Shown here: positions 26,337 to 33,560 of the stretch, piece by piece
Layout: the number at the start of each line of letters is the position of its first letter
How positions within the stretch are numbered: the first letter of the stretch is position 1
DNA from: Streptomyces sp. 150FB
GTDB lineage: Bacteria > Actinomycetota > Actinomycetes > Streptomycetales > Streptomycetaceae
Direction: 5' to 3'
Assembly: GCF_000818195.1 (NCBI RefSeq)
Contig: NZ_JTHL01000001.1
Span: forward strand, 5,456,081 to 5,489,946
Length of the DNA stretch: 33,866 nt
Notes under the pieces: generated by a model
What the model was told of the DNA's origin: nothing
Database searches by the model: none
Seen by the model: the letters and a program-made list of their open reading frames with translations, nothing else
Made by a program: the position numbers and the translations under genes

Positions 26337-27155
26337 TCAGAGTTCCCTGTGGACCTTGGTGTTGGAGGCCTGGGCGCGCGGCCTGACCACCAGCAGGTCG
26401 ATGTTGACGTGGCTCGGGCGTGTGACGGCCCAGGTGATGGTGTCGGCCACGTCGTCCGAGGTGAGGGGCTCGGCGACGCCCTCGTACACCTTGGCGGCCC
26501 GCTCGGTGTCGCCGCGGAAGCGGGTGGTCGCGAACCCCTCGGTCCTGACCATGCCGGGCGCGATCTCGATGACCCGGACCGGGGTGCCGACGATCTCCAG
26601 CCGGAGGGTCTCGGCGAGGACGTGGGCGCCGTGCTTGGCGGCGACATAACCGGCGCCGCCCTCGTACGTCGCGTGCCCGGCGGTCGAGGACACCACGACG
26701 ACCGTGCCGTCGGCGCTCGCGGTGAGGGCGGGCAGCAGGGCCTGGGTGAGGTTCAGCGTGCCGATGACGTTGGTCTCGTACATCTGCCGCCAGTCCTCGG
26801 GCGACCCGGTGGCCACGGGGTCCGCGCCGAGCGCGCCGCCGGCGTTGTTGACCAGTACTTCCACCGAGGGGCCCCCGGGCAGAGCGGCGAGGTGCGCGGC
26901 GAAGGCGTCGACAGCGGGGCGGTCGGTGACATCGAGGGTGTACGCGGTGGCCGCGTGGCCCGCGCCGGTGATCTTGGCGGCGAGCGCCTCGATACGGTCC
27001 TTGCGGCGGGCGGTGACGACCACGTGGTAACCGGCGGCCGCGAGCTGCCGCGCGGTGGCTTCGCCGATGCCGCTGCTCGCCCCTGTGACAACGGCGACGG
27101 GTGCGACGGGTGCGACAGGTGCGTCGGCTGTGGCCGAGCTGTCGGCGGAGGTCAT
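26337..27155 (-). CDS. SDR-family NAD(P)-dependent oxidoreductase
   Basis: This classical short-chain dehydrogenase of 272 residues has the cofactor motif VVTGASSGIGEA (TGASSGIG at 24-31), the NNAG motif at 103-106, Ser156/157, and the catalytic Tyr170-x-x-x-Lys174 in GYVAAKHG. Residues 1-20 are a Val/Ala/Pro-rich extension. Arg in TARRKD after the second strand favours NADP(H). ATG 27155 follows GAGGAG. It lies upstream of the broken murJ paralogue and may drive its transcription. The substrate is unknown. Confidence 0.93.
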   Translation of the reverse strand: MTSADSSATADAPVAPVAPVAVVTGASSGIGEATARQLAAAGYHVVVTARRKDRIEALAAKITGAGHAATAYTLDVTDRPAVDAFAAHLAALPGGPSVEVLVNNAGGALGADPVATGSPEDWRQMYETNVIGTLNLTQALLPALTASADGTVVVVSSTAGHATYEGGAGYVAAKHGAHVLAETLRLEIVGTPVRVIEIAPGMVRTEGFATTRFRGDTERAAKVYEGVAEPLTSDDVADTITWAVTRPSHVNIDLLVVRPRAQASNTKVHREL

Positions 27156-27230
27156 GACGTACTCCTCGTGCAGGTGATCGATGCGCGGATGATCGATGTA
27201 CTTCCAGGATAGGCAGCGGTGAGGAGCAGG

Positions 27231-27581
27231 TCAGTGGCCCCGGGGTCCGTACATGATGAGCCCCATGCCGACCAGAGAGATGAGGGCGCCCGTGACGTCC
27301 CAGCGGTCCGGGCGGTAACCGTCGGCGACCACGCCCCAGACGATCGAGCCCGCGACGAAGACCCCGCCGTACGCGGCGAGAATGCGGGCGAACTGGCCGT
27401 CCGGCTGGAGCGTGGCGACAAAGCCGTACACGCCGAGCGCGATGACTCCGGCGCCGATCCAGATCCAGCCGCGGCCGCCGTGGGAGCCGTCGCCGCGCAC
27501 CCCTTGCCAGACGAGCCAGGCGCCGCCGATCTCGAAGAACGCGGCGAGGATGAAGAGGATGGCGGAGCGCAGGACGAGCAT
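27231..27581 (-). CDS. UPF0060 (YnfA-type) small membrane protein
   Basis: Read from ATG 27581, the protein has 116 residues with four membrane helices: [60 protein letters not shown] and [16 protein letters not shown]. The motifs [10 protein letters not shown] and [14 protein letters not shown] are typical of UPF0060, a relative of small multidrug resistance proteins. The frame can be extended to a TTG at 27626, but that adds residues not seen in the family. No clear ribosome binding site supports either start. Transport substrate unknown. Confidence 0.87.
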   Translation of the reverse strand: MLVLRSAILFILAAFFEIGGAWLVWQGVRGDGSHGGRGWIWIGAGVIALGVYGFVATLQPDGQFARILAAYGGVFVAGSIVWGVVADGYRPDRWDVTGALISLVGMGLIMYGPRGH

Positions 27582-27632
27582 GGGCACAGCGTGCCACGCG
27601 CCCGACCGGGGGCCGATGTCGGACAAGGGGGC

Positions 27633-28412
27633 TCAGGTCGCCTGGGGACCGGCGGCGGCCGGGGCGTCGCCGAATTCGCGTACGGCGTCGGCGACGATCG
27701 CCGCGAGCCTGGCGTGGTGCGCGCCGCGCCAGTAGACCCGATGGCACGCCAGGCACTGCGCGAAGACGTCGTACGTCTGCCGGGTGCCGTGCTCCAGATG
27801 GTCGCGCACGGTCTCCTTGTCGGCGGGACCGAGGTCACCGTTGCAGGCGGTGCAGCGGGTCCAGGGCGCGAGAGGGGGCGCGAAGCGTTCCAGTACGTCT
27901 CTGAGCTGGGCGTCGGGCCGGTCGCTGTAGATGTACGCCCCGGCCCAGATCTCCCGGCGCCGCAGCAGCCCCCGGTCGCGGGAGAGCAGCACACGCCGCT
28001 CGGCGGCGGAGAGCGCCGCCAGCGCCGGGTCCCCGATGTCCTCGCTCTCGTAGGCCGCGTCGACGCCGAGCAGCCGCAGCCGCCTGGCGAGGGTGCCGAG
28101 GTGGACGTCGAGCAGGAAGCGCAAGGGAGCCCCGGGCACCCGCTGCGGGCGGGCCACGGCCTCCACGTCGACGGACTCACCTGCCGCCGGGATGTGGGAG
28201 ACGGGCACCGGCCGGCCGTCGACCACCAGACGGCCCGCCTCGGTGAGCGGGACGCCCAGCGACTCGACGACATGGCCGAGGGTCGACGAACCGTCGGTGA
28301 CCACGGTCGTACGGCCCCCGCGCCGTTCGTGGGAGACGAAGACGTGCAGCTCGGGAGCGAAGGTCAGGCCGATCTCGGGTCCGTTCACGCGGTCAAGGAT
28401 GTCAGCGAACAC
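27633..28412 (-). CDS. Mut7-C RNase with N-terminal ubiquitin-like domain
   Basis: In this 259-residue protein, residues 20-90 form a ThiS/MoaD-like beta-grasp (LGHVVESLGVPLTEAGRLVV, PAAGESVDVEAV). Residues about 97-235 are the Mut7-C PIN-fold RNase (RFLLDVHLGTLARRLRLLGV, RVLLSRDRGLLRR). The zinc-finger Cys pairs are CTAC and CLAC (TRCTACNGDLG, AQCLACHRVYW). GTG 28412 is the furthest start; GTG 28388 is an alternative and neither has a strong ribosome binding site. Mut7-C proteins are predicted nucleases in RNA processing. The enzyme target is unknown. Confidence 0.88.
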   Translation of the reverse strand: MFADILDRVNGPEIGLTFAPELHVFVSHERRGGRTTVVTDGSSTLGHVVESLGVPLTEAGRLVVDGRPVPVSHIPAAGESVDVEAVARPQRVPGAPLRFLLDVHLGTLARRLRLLGVDAAYESEDIGDPALAALSAAERRVLLSRDRGLLRRREIWAGAYIYSDRPDAQLRDVLERFAPPLAPWTRCTACNGDLGPADKETVRDHLEHGTRQTYDVFAQCLACHRVYWRGAHHARLAAIVADAVREFGDAPAAAGPQAT

Positions 28413-28460
28413 CTGGACCGGGCGACGGAATTCGCCGAGTACGGGTTCCCCGAGCGCGGG

Positions 28461-29309
28461 TCAGGCGCGGAAGGCCTCCGCGTGGTCCTGCGCCCACTCC
28501 GCGAACGTACGGCCCGGGTGCCCGGTCAGCCGCTCCACCGCGTCGGTGACGACGGTCGGTTTACCGTCCTGCGCCGCCCAGTACGTGAGCATCACGTCGG
28601 CGAATCCGGCCGGCATGAAGCCGCCCACCGCCTCCTTCCAGGCGTCGGGCGTCAGGACGTTGGCCTTCACCTCGCGGCCCGCCACCCCGCTCAGAACCGC
28701 GAGCTGATCGGCGAAGCTGAGCGACTCGGGGCCGCTCAGGTGGTACGCGGAGCCGCGCAGCTCCGGCTCGGTCAGCACAGCGAAAGCGGCGTCGGCGATG
28801 TCCGCCTCGTGGATCGGGTCGCTGTACGACTGGGGGTACGGGAGGTCGACCCGGCCCGTCGTCCTGATCGCGTGCGACCAGCGGAGCGCGTTCCCCGAGA
28901 AGGCGCCGGGGCGCAGGAAGGTGGCCGCGACCGGTCCGGCCTCCAACGCGCGCTCCACGTCCCGGTGGAGGACGGCGATCGGGCTGTCGGCTCCTTCGGC
29001 GGCGGGGGGTTCGAGGACCGAACTGGAGGAGAGCAGCACGATGTGCCGCACCCCGGCCGACTCCGCCTCCGCTATGAAGGCGTCGATGTGCGCGGGCTGG
29101 GCGTAGAGGAAGACGGACTCGATGCCGTCGAGGGCGGCGGCGAAGGTCGAGGGATCACCGAGGTCACACTTCACGGTGGGCACACCGGACGGCGGGCTGA
29201 GCTGCTCGGGGGTGCCGGAAGCGGCCCGTACGCCAAGGCCCTTGCTGTGCAGCAGGTTGACGAGGGTGGCGCCGACGCGGCCGCGGCTTCCTGTGACAAG
29301 AGTGGTCAT
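28461..29309 (-). CDS. NmrA-like NAD(P)-binding oxidoreductase
   Basis: This 282-residue atypical SDR has a glycine-rich start MTTLVTGSRGRVGATLVNLL and CDLGDPSTFAAALDGIESVF, with LLSSSSVLEP instead of a Tyr-x-x-x-Lys motif. FLRPGAFSGNALRW and DIADAAFAVLTEPELRGSAY are typical of the NmrA/NAD(P)H-binding group. It has the GPESLSFADQLAVLSG segment of these proteins. The start at ATG 29309 is preceded by GAGTGAT. It lies 11 bases behind the AraC-type regulator and should be in one operon with it. It is probably an oxidoreductase or a redox-sensing regulator. Confidence 0.9.
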   Translation of the reverse strand: MTTLVTGSRGRVGATLVNLLHSKGLGVRAASGTPEQLSPPSGVPTVKCDLGDPSTFAAALDGIESVFLYAQPAHIDAFIAEAESAGVRHIVLLSSSSVLEPPAAEGADSPIAVLHRDVERALEAGPVAATFLRPGAFSGNALRWSHAIRTTGRVDLPYPQSYSDPIHEADIADAAFAVLTEPELRGSAYHLSGPESLSFADQLAVLSGVAGREVKANVLTPDAWKEAVGGFMPAGFADVMLTYWAAQDGKPTVVTDAVERLTGHPGRTFAEWAQDHAEAFRA

Positions 29310-29320
29310 GGCGAATCACT

Positions 29321-30256
29321 CTAGGACGTGGGTACGACATCGGCTCCCGGATTTGGGACGGCCGTGGGGGCGGGGGCGCCCGGGCCCTGTCCGCCGGTGC
29401 GCCCGCGCGGTCCGTACGCCGTCGGCGGCACGCCCACCGTGGCCGTGAAGTCCCGTACGAGATGGGCCTGATCGCTGTAGCCGAGGTCGGCGGCGAGGCG
29501 CGCCCAGTCCGTCTCGGCCCCGCTCGACTCGGCGTGCTCCAGCGCCTCGTGGATGCGGTGGCGGAGGATGACCCACTTGGGTCCCACGCCGACATAGGTG
29601 GCGAACAGCCGTTGCAGCGAGCGGGCCGACATGCCTTCCGCCTCCGACAGCCGCGCAGCGCGGCGGATCGTACGGTCGGTCCTGATCCGGTCGGCCAGAG
29701 CCATGGCCAGCGCCGCTCGCGGATCGGGGCGCGGGCCCACGCCGAGCAGATACGTGTCGAGCGCGGCCACCCGCGCGTCTTCGTCGTCGGGTCCCAGGAC
29801 GGCGGCGATGTCCGCCTCCGTGGCCGGCATCACCTCGCCGATCGGCAGCCGCCGCCCCGTCCAGTCGGACACGGGCCTGCCGGGCGCGAAGGGCCGGAAG
29901 CCGCCGGGCCGGAACTGCACGCCGCAGACCCGGCCGCGGCCCTGAAGCTTCTGCGTGAACAGCTCAAGGCCGATGCCGGAGACCTCACCGAACGGGCGGT
30001 CCGGGCCGCCCCCGAAGCCGTCGCCGCCGCTGCCCGGGCCGCTGCCGAGGCCGCTGCCGTGCTGGAAGACGACGTTCACGGAGGGGTGCGGCACGACGTG
30101 TGAGGCGTACGGCTGCTCCAGGTCCCAGTCGATCAGCCAGTAGTGCAGTAGATACGGCCGCAGGGCGGGGGCCGGGGTGCGGCGGCGGAAACGTACACGC
30201 GTGAAGAGTTCCTGGGCGTCGACGATGCCCCGGGTGTCCCGGCGTGGCTCTGGCAT
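29321..30256 (-). CDS. AraC-family transcriptional regulator
   Basis: The 311-residue protein starts at ATG 30256 after AGGATC. The N-terminal ligand domain (LRPYLLHYWLIDWDLEQPYA, VVPHPSVNVVFQHG) matches the DUF6597-type sensor found in Streptomyces AraC proteins. A Gly-rich loop follows (GLGSGPGSGGDGFGGG). The C-terminal HTH has EGMSARSLQRLFATYVGVGP and the second helix pair LAADLGYSDQAHLVRDFTATVGVPPTAY. It lies 11 bases before the NmrA-like gene, which it probably controls. A 16-bp palindrome covers its start codon. Confidence 0.92.
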   Translation of the reverse strand: MPEPRRDTRGIVDAQELFTRVRFRRRTPAPALRPYLLHYWLIDWDLEQPYASHVVPHPSVNVVFQHGSGLGSGPGSGGDGFGGGPDRPFGEVSGIGLELFTQKLQGRGRVCGVQFRPGGFRPFAPGRPVSDWTGRRLPIGEVMPATEADIAAVLGPDDEDARVAALDTYLLGVGPRPDPRAALAMALADRIRTDRTIRRAARLSEAEGMSARSLQRLFATYVGVGPKWVILRHRIHEALEHAESSGAETDWARLAADLGYSDQAHLVRDFTATVGVPPTAYGPRGRTGGQGPGAPAPTAVPNPGADVVPTS

Positions 30257-30263
30257 GCCAGAG
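30248..30263. promoter_or_regulatory. 16-bp palindrome over the start codon of the AraC-type gene
   Basis: CTCTGGCATGCCAGAG is a perfect palindrome and includes the ATG. It may be an autoregulatory operator, or in the mRNA a stem that hides the start codon. Confidence 0.5.
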
Positions 30264-30330
30264 ATCCTAGGGCGCGGGGCCTCGCGATGTCCGGGTTTTC
30301 TCGCTCGTACGTTCGACATCTGGCCTCGTT

Positions 30331-30366
30331 GTCCTTCGCGTCCTTCGCGTCCTTGGCGTCCTTGCC
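30331..30366. repeat. four-unit 9-bp tandem repeat (GTCCTTNNC)
   Basis: The units are GTCCTTCGC twice, then GTCCTTGGC and GTCCTTGCC. They lie in the spacer between the divergent AraC-type and DUF1992 genes. Confidence 0.85.
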
Positions 30367-30437
30367 GTCCGCCGGAGGGCCTGCGGGATGATGGGGATGA
30401 CGGGACGGACCGCTACAGGCAGAGGGAGACCCCCGCG

Positions 30438-30845
30438 ATGACGGAACGCAAACCGGCCGGAATGAACTTCGAGTCCTGGGTCGACAAGCAGATCAGGGAA
30501 GCGACGGAGCGCGGCGCCTTCGACAATCTGCCGGGACTGGGAAAGCCGCTGCGGGACCCGAACGCCCCCTATGACGAACTGTGGTGGATCAAAGGAAAGA
30601 TGGAGCGGGAGAATCTCTCCTGGCTGCCGCCGGCTCTCGCGCTGCGCAAAGAGGCCGAAGACGCGCTGACCGAGGCGTCGGCCGCGTATTCGGAGCGGCG
30701 GGTACGCGAGATCATGGAAGCGGTCAACGAGAGCATTCGCTCCTTTCTCGCCCATCCGCCGCCGGGTCCGGTGCTCGGAGTGAAGCCTTTCGATGTGGAC
30801 GAGATCGTGCGGGACTGGCGCGCGCGCCGCTCGGCGCAGCCCTGA
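30438..30845 (+). CDS. DUF1992 (DnaJC28-like) protein
   Basis: The 135-residue protein has the DUF1992 core: FESWVDKQIREATERGAFDN, LPGLGKPLRDPN, and WWIKGKMERENLSWLPPALA, then RKEAEDALTEASAAYSERRV. The last part FDVDEIVRDWRARR ends the family fold. ATG 30438 follows AGAGGGAG. Relatives are J-domain-linked proteins without the J domain here, so a chaperone role is only inferred. Function unknown. Confidence 0.88.
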   Translation: MTERKPAGMNFESWVDKQIREATERGAFDNLPGLGKPLRDPNAPYDELWWIKGKMERENLSWLPPALALRKEAEDALTEASAAYSERRVREIMEAVNESIRSFLAHPPPGPVLGVKPFDVDEIVRDWRARRSAQP

Positions 30846-30904
30846 GGTGAGCGGTCCCTGCTGCCCCTAGGTACCGGAATTCCCCTTTCCGGATTCCCGT
30901 GCGG

Positions 30905-30939
30905 CCGGGCGGAGGCGTCCTGGCGTCTTGCCCGCCCGG
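30905..30939 (+). terminator. likely terminator after the DUF1992 gene
   Basis: CCGGGCGG (30905-30912) pairs with CCGCCCGG (30932-30939). A second small stem, CCGGAA and TTCCGG, lies at 30873-30892 just before it. Confidence 0.5.
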
Positions 30940-31047
30940 TGGAGGGCCTGTTACGGTTCCACCGAGCCCCGTATGGGCCTATGCACGGAGGTAGCGGCTA
31001 ACTCAGCCATTACAGAGATCGGCACGTTCCGTCTCTCGCAGCTATGT

Positions 31048-31068
31048 CAACCCCTGACGTGGGGGTTG
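31048..31068 (+). promoter_or_regulatory. hairpin in the leader of the DDN-hemerythrin gene
   Basis: CAACCCC (31048-31054) and GGGGTTG (31062-31068) form a perfect 7-bp stem around TGACGTG. It could be an operator or a leader element. The surrounding 30946-31100 stretch is AT-richer than its neighbours, and I see no gene in it. Confidence 0.45.
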
Positions 31069-31103
31069 CTGCGCCCATTTTCGTCGCATAGGCATGCGGG
31101 GTA

Positions 31104-31165
31104 CTTCTGTGTCGATTTCCGGTGGCGCCGCCCTCCGATTCGGATTCAGGGAATCGACACAGAAG
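31104..31165 (+). promoter_or_regulatory. 17-bp inverted repeat hiding the ribosome binding site of the DDN-hemerythrin gene
   Basis: Bases 31104-31120 pair with 31149-31165. There are 14 perfect pairs (CTTCTGTGTCGATT with AATCGACACAGAAG), then a G-U wobble and two more. The loop is 28 bases. The right arm includes the GAAG of the GAAGGG ribosome binding site, which is six bases before the ATG at 31174. If transcribed, this structure would block initiation unless opened. Confidence 0.7.
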
Positions 31166-31173
31166 GGCAGTAC

Positions 31174-32133
31174 ATGAGCGAGGAACAGGCCACCACCTGG
31201 TCCGGGTTTGACGTCCAGGCTTTCCAGCGTCAGGTCATCGCCGAATTCCGGGCGAACAGCGGAAAAATGAGCGGTATGTTCGAGGGCTGGACCTTGGCCG
31301 TGCTGACGACGGTCGGCGCCAAGAGCGGCCTGCGCAGGGAGAGTGTTCTCGGCTATCTGGAATTCGACGGGAACGGGATAGTTGTCGCTTCCGCGAACGG
31401 TTCGGACCATCATCCCGCCTGGTATCACAACATCAGGAAGAACCCGATCGTGACGGTCGAGACCGCCGCGGAGACCTATCAGGCGATCGCGGCCTTTCCG
31501 CCTGGTGTGGAACGTGACCAGCTCTTCGGCCGTGTGGTCGACGAGGCGCCGGGGTACGCCGACCACCAGGCGAAAACGGACCGGTTGATTCCGGTCGTTG
31601 TGCTGCACCGGATCGGGTCCGGAGCGGCGGGCGAGGAGCCGGTCAAGGGCATGGGTGACTGGGTCGTCGAGGTGCACGACTGGCTGCGCGAGGAGTTGCG
31701 GACGCTTCGGGCGCGGGTGGAGGCGATGATCGAGGGCAGCGGCGGCGGCGATACGGCCGGCACCGCTGACGCCGCCGGGCGGACCCCGCCGGATCTCGCC
31801 CAGCAGATGCGCGCGCACTGCCTCACCTTCTGCGGGGCGCTGGCGAAGCATCACGGCGGCGAGGACGTGGCCACGTTCCCGATGCTGGCGGGCCGGTTCC
31901 CCGCGCTCGCCCCCGCGCTGGCCCAACTCGGCGAGGAGCACGCGGTGGTGGCGCGGACCCAGGACGCGATCCAGGAACTCGTCGACGGTTTTGTGCCCGG
32001 CGTGTCCGACCCGGCGCGTCTGCGGGCCGAGTTGGAGCGGCTGACGGCCCGGCTGGAGTCGCACTTCCGGTACGAGGAGGAGACGATCGTGACGGCGCTC
32101 AACGCCGTCGCGCGCGCACCTGAGTTCGGCTGA
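31174..32133 (+). CDS. F420-type (DDN) nitroreductase fused to hemerythrin domain
   Basis: The protein has 319 residues. Residues 15-148 form a DDN-type split-barrel (LTTVGAKSGLRRESVLGYLE, ANGSDHHPAWYHNIRKNPIV), the family that uses deazaflavin F420 for quinone or nitro reduction. Residues 160-312 are a four-helix hemerythrin with the iron ligands His168 (VHDWLR), His226-x-x-x-Glu230 (KHHGGED), His256 (EEHAVV), and His297-x-x-x-Glu301 (SHFRYEEE). A diiron site suggests oxygen or NO sensing coupled to reduction. The start ATG 31174 follows AGAAGGG; the frame is open further upstream, but that part includes the leader hairpin. Confidence 0.9.
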   Translation: MSEEQATTWSGFDVQAFQRQVIAEFRANSGKMSGMFEGWTLAVLTTVGAKSGLRRESVLGYLEFDGNGIVVASANGSDHHPAWYHNIRKNPIVTVETAAETYQAIAAFPPGVERDQLFGRVVDEAPGYADHQAKTDRLIPVVVLHRIGSGAAGEEPVKGMGDWVVEVHDWLREELRTLRARVEAMIEGSGGGDTAGTADAAGRTPPDLAQQMRAHCLTFCGALAKHHGGEDVATFPMLAGRFPALAPALAQLGEEHAVVARTQDAIQELVDGFVPGVSDPARLRAELERLTARLESHFRYEEETIVTALNAVARAPEFG

Positions 32134-32361
32134 TTCGGCGATCGGCGCGTACGCGTCCGCCTACGAGATCGGTGCGTACGAGTGCGGGCGCGGGTGCGGG
32201 CTTACGCGCGCGCGGGCACGTACCCGTACGCCGTCGTCTTCATCCGTTCACGCGGCTGTGTCCGGACCGAGACCGTGCCGATCAGACTGAACCGGTTTCC
32301 GGTGGGCACATGTCCGGTTGCAGCCACCAACAAGCAGCGGCGTGGCCAAAAGGGAGCGGGC

Positions 32362-32637
32362 ATGGAGATCTCCAGCATCATCGCGGCAATCGTGATCGGC
32401 ATCGTCATCGGCATCCTGGGACGGCTCGTCGTTCCGGGGCGCCAGCACATCGGGGTGATCTGGACCATCCTCATCGGCATCGTCGCGGCACTGATCGGTA
32501 CGGCCCTCGCGTCCGCCTTCGGTGTCGCCGACACGGACGGGCCCGACTGGATCGAGTGGGTCATCCAGATCGTGCTGGCCGCCATCGGTGTCGCCGCGCT
32601 GGACCGCGCCAAGTCCGGCGGCCGTACGCACCGTTGA
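32362..32637 (+). CDS. GlsB/YeaQ/YmgE-family stress-response membrane protein
   Basis: The 91-residue protein has three predicted membrane helices: IIAAIVIGIVIGILGRLVVP, IWTILIGIVAALIGTALASA, and WVIQIVLAAIGVAALDRA. The GxxxGxxG-like pattern IGIVIGILGRLVVPGRQHIG is the family hallmark. ATG at 32362 follows AGGGAG at six bases. Its role is not known; relatives are induced by stress. The 228-base spacer before it shows no further gene. Confidence 0.92.
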   Translation: MEISSIIAAIVIGIVIGILGRLVVPGRQHIGVIWTILIGIVAALIGTALASAFGVADTDGPDWIEWVIQIVLAAIGVAALDRAKSGGRTHR

Positions 32638-32704
32638 CCGTACGCCCTGACCGCCTGCACCAGGCCCGGATCGCCCTGGACGAGTAAGCCTGTCGGCCAG
32701 GACC

Positions 32705-32743
32705 CGTTCCGGGCGGGTGCGGGGGCCGTCCCCGCCCGGAACG
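32705..32743 (+). terminator. strong terminator after the GlsB-type gene
   Basis: CGTTCCGGGCGGG (32705-32717) and CCCGCCCGGAACG (32731-32743) form a perfect 13-bp stem with a 13-base loop, 68 bases after the stop. The rest of the gene-free stretch up to 32964 holds only the pentamer repeat. Confidence 0.85.
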
Positions 32744-32896
32744 TGGAATCCGGACGGCCGCCACGCCGGGGAGCACCCGTCCGTAACCGCCACAGCACGC
32801 CGTTGATCACCTGCCGGTGGGCGCGCCACGGACGGCCTGATCCATCAGCGGTCGGCAGCAGGGGCTCCGACGTCTCCCGTGCGGTGTCCGTCAGCT

Positions 32897-32941
32897 CGTC
32901 ACGTCCCGTCACGTCCCGTCTCGTCACGTCCCGTCCCGTCA
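32897..32941. repeat. nine-unit 5-bp tandem repeat (CGTCN)
   Basis: Nine consecutive pentamers read CGTCA, CGTCC or CGTCT, forming a near 10-bp period. It lies in the spacer between the GlsB-type gene and the end of the broken FMN reductase. Confidence 0.85.
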
Positions 32942-32964
32942 CAGGACCGGCCACGAACAGGGCC

Positions 32965-33348
32965 TCAGGCAGCCATGGCCTTCTGCGTCCTGGCCTCGCG
33001 CACCCCGCGCAACGCGCCGGACCAGGCGGTCACCTGGTCGAGCATGCCGTGGACCGCGGTGTCAATGCCTTCCTGGGGGACGTAGGCGCCGGTGGAAAAC
33101 GAGGGGTGCGTCGAGATGGTGGGCCGGGCCCGGACCGTGGCCACCTGCAACTCGGCAAGGACGAGCCGCAGCGCCTCCGCGGCCCGCACCCCGGCGGCCC
33201 ACCCGCCGTAGCTGATGATCCCGGCGGCCTTGTCGTTCCACTCCCGGTAGACGTAGTCCAGGGCGTTCTTCAGGGCTCCGGGGAAGGAGTGGTTGTACTC
33301 GGGAACGAGGAAGACGAAGCCGTCGAAGCTGTCGATGAGTTCGCCCCG
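32965..33348 (-). pseudogene. NADPH-dependent FMN reductase, 5' part deleted
   Basis: Read on the minus strand, ELIDSFDGFVFLVPEYNHSF, then GALKNALDYVYREWNDKAAG, IISYGGWAAGVRAAEALRLV and the end MLDQVTAWSGALRGV, form the C-terminal two thirds of a flavodoxin-like FMN reductase. The first 75 or so residues with the GSxRxxR flavin-phosphate motif are missing. Before about 33348 the frame reads Arg/Gly-rich non-homologous sequence, and the opposite strand there belongs to a MarR fragment. The gene is therefore decapitated. The stop is at 32965. It would not fold as an active reductase. Confidence 0.85.
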
Positions 33349-33560
33349 TACTCGTCCATGCCGGCAACATCCGCCGCCACTTCTTCGACTCACTCACTCC
33401 CGAGCAGGCATCGGTCATCCGAGGATGGAGCGAGCAAGCGGTCGACCGCATCGAGCCGCGCCGCAGCGAGGCCGCGGGCGACGGTGCGTCCTGGATCGTG
33501 CCCCGCACCGCCCTGACAGACGTTGCCGATACAGCCCAGGCGCTGTCAGACGGGACCTAG
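33349..33560 (+). pseudogene. MarR-family regulator fragment (C-terminal end only)
   Basis: A plus-strand frame without any start codon reads VLVHAGNIRRHFFDSLTPEQ and then ASVIRGWSEQAVDRIEPRRS, ending at TAG 33558-33560. The NIRRHFFDxLTPEQ segment looks like the last helices of a MarR-family regulator (dimerisation part). The winged helix is missing. It begins where the opposite-strand FMN reductase also breaks, so one deletion probably removed the heads of both. Regulator-reductase pairs of this kind are common, but here both are broken. Confidence 0.72.

Noticed and set aside
31079..31104. GGGTAC at 31099-31104 as a SigB-type -10 element for the DDN-hemerythrin gene.
   Set aside because: No GNNT or GTTT element lies at the proper 14-16 base distance upstream, and a start at this place would cut the left arm of the hairpin. 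Left as unproven.
32134..32361. Small gene before the GlsB-type gene.
   Set aside because: Open frames here are Arg-rich with no domain and no ribosome binding site, and they run into the real gene.
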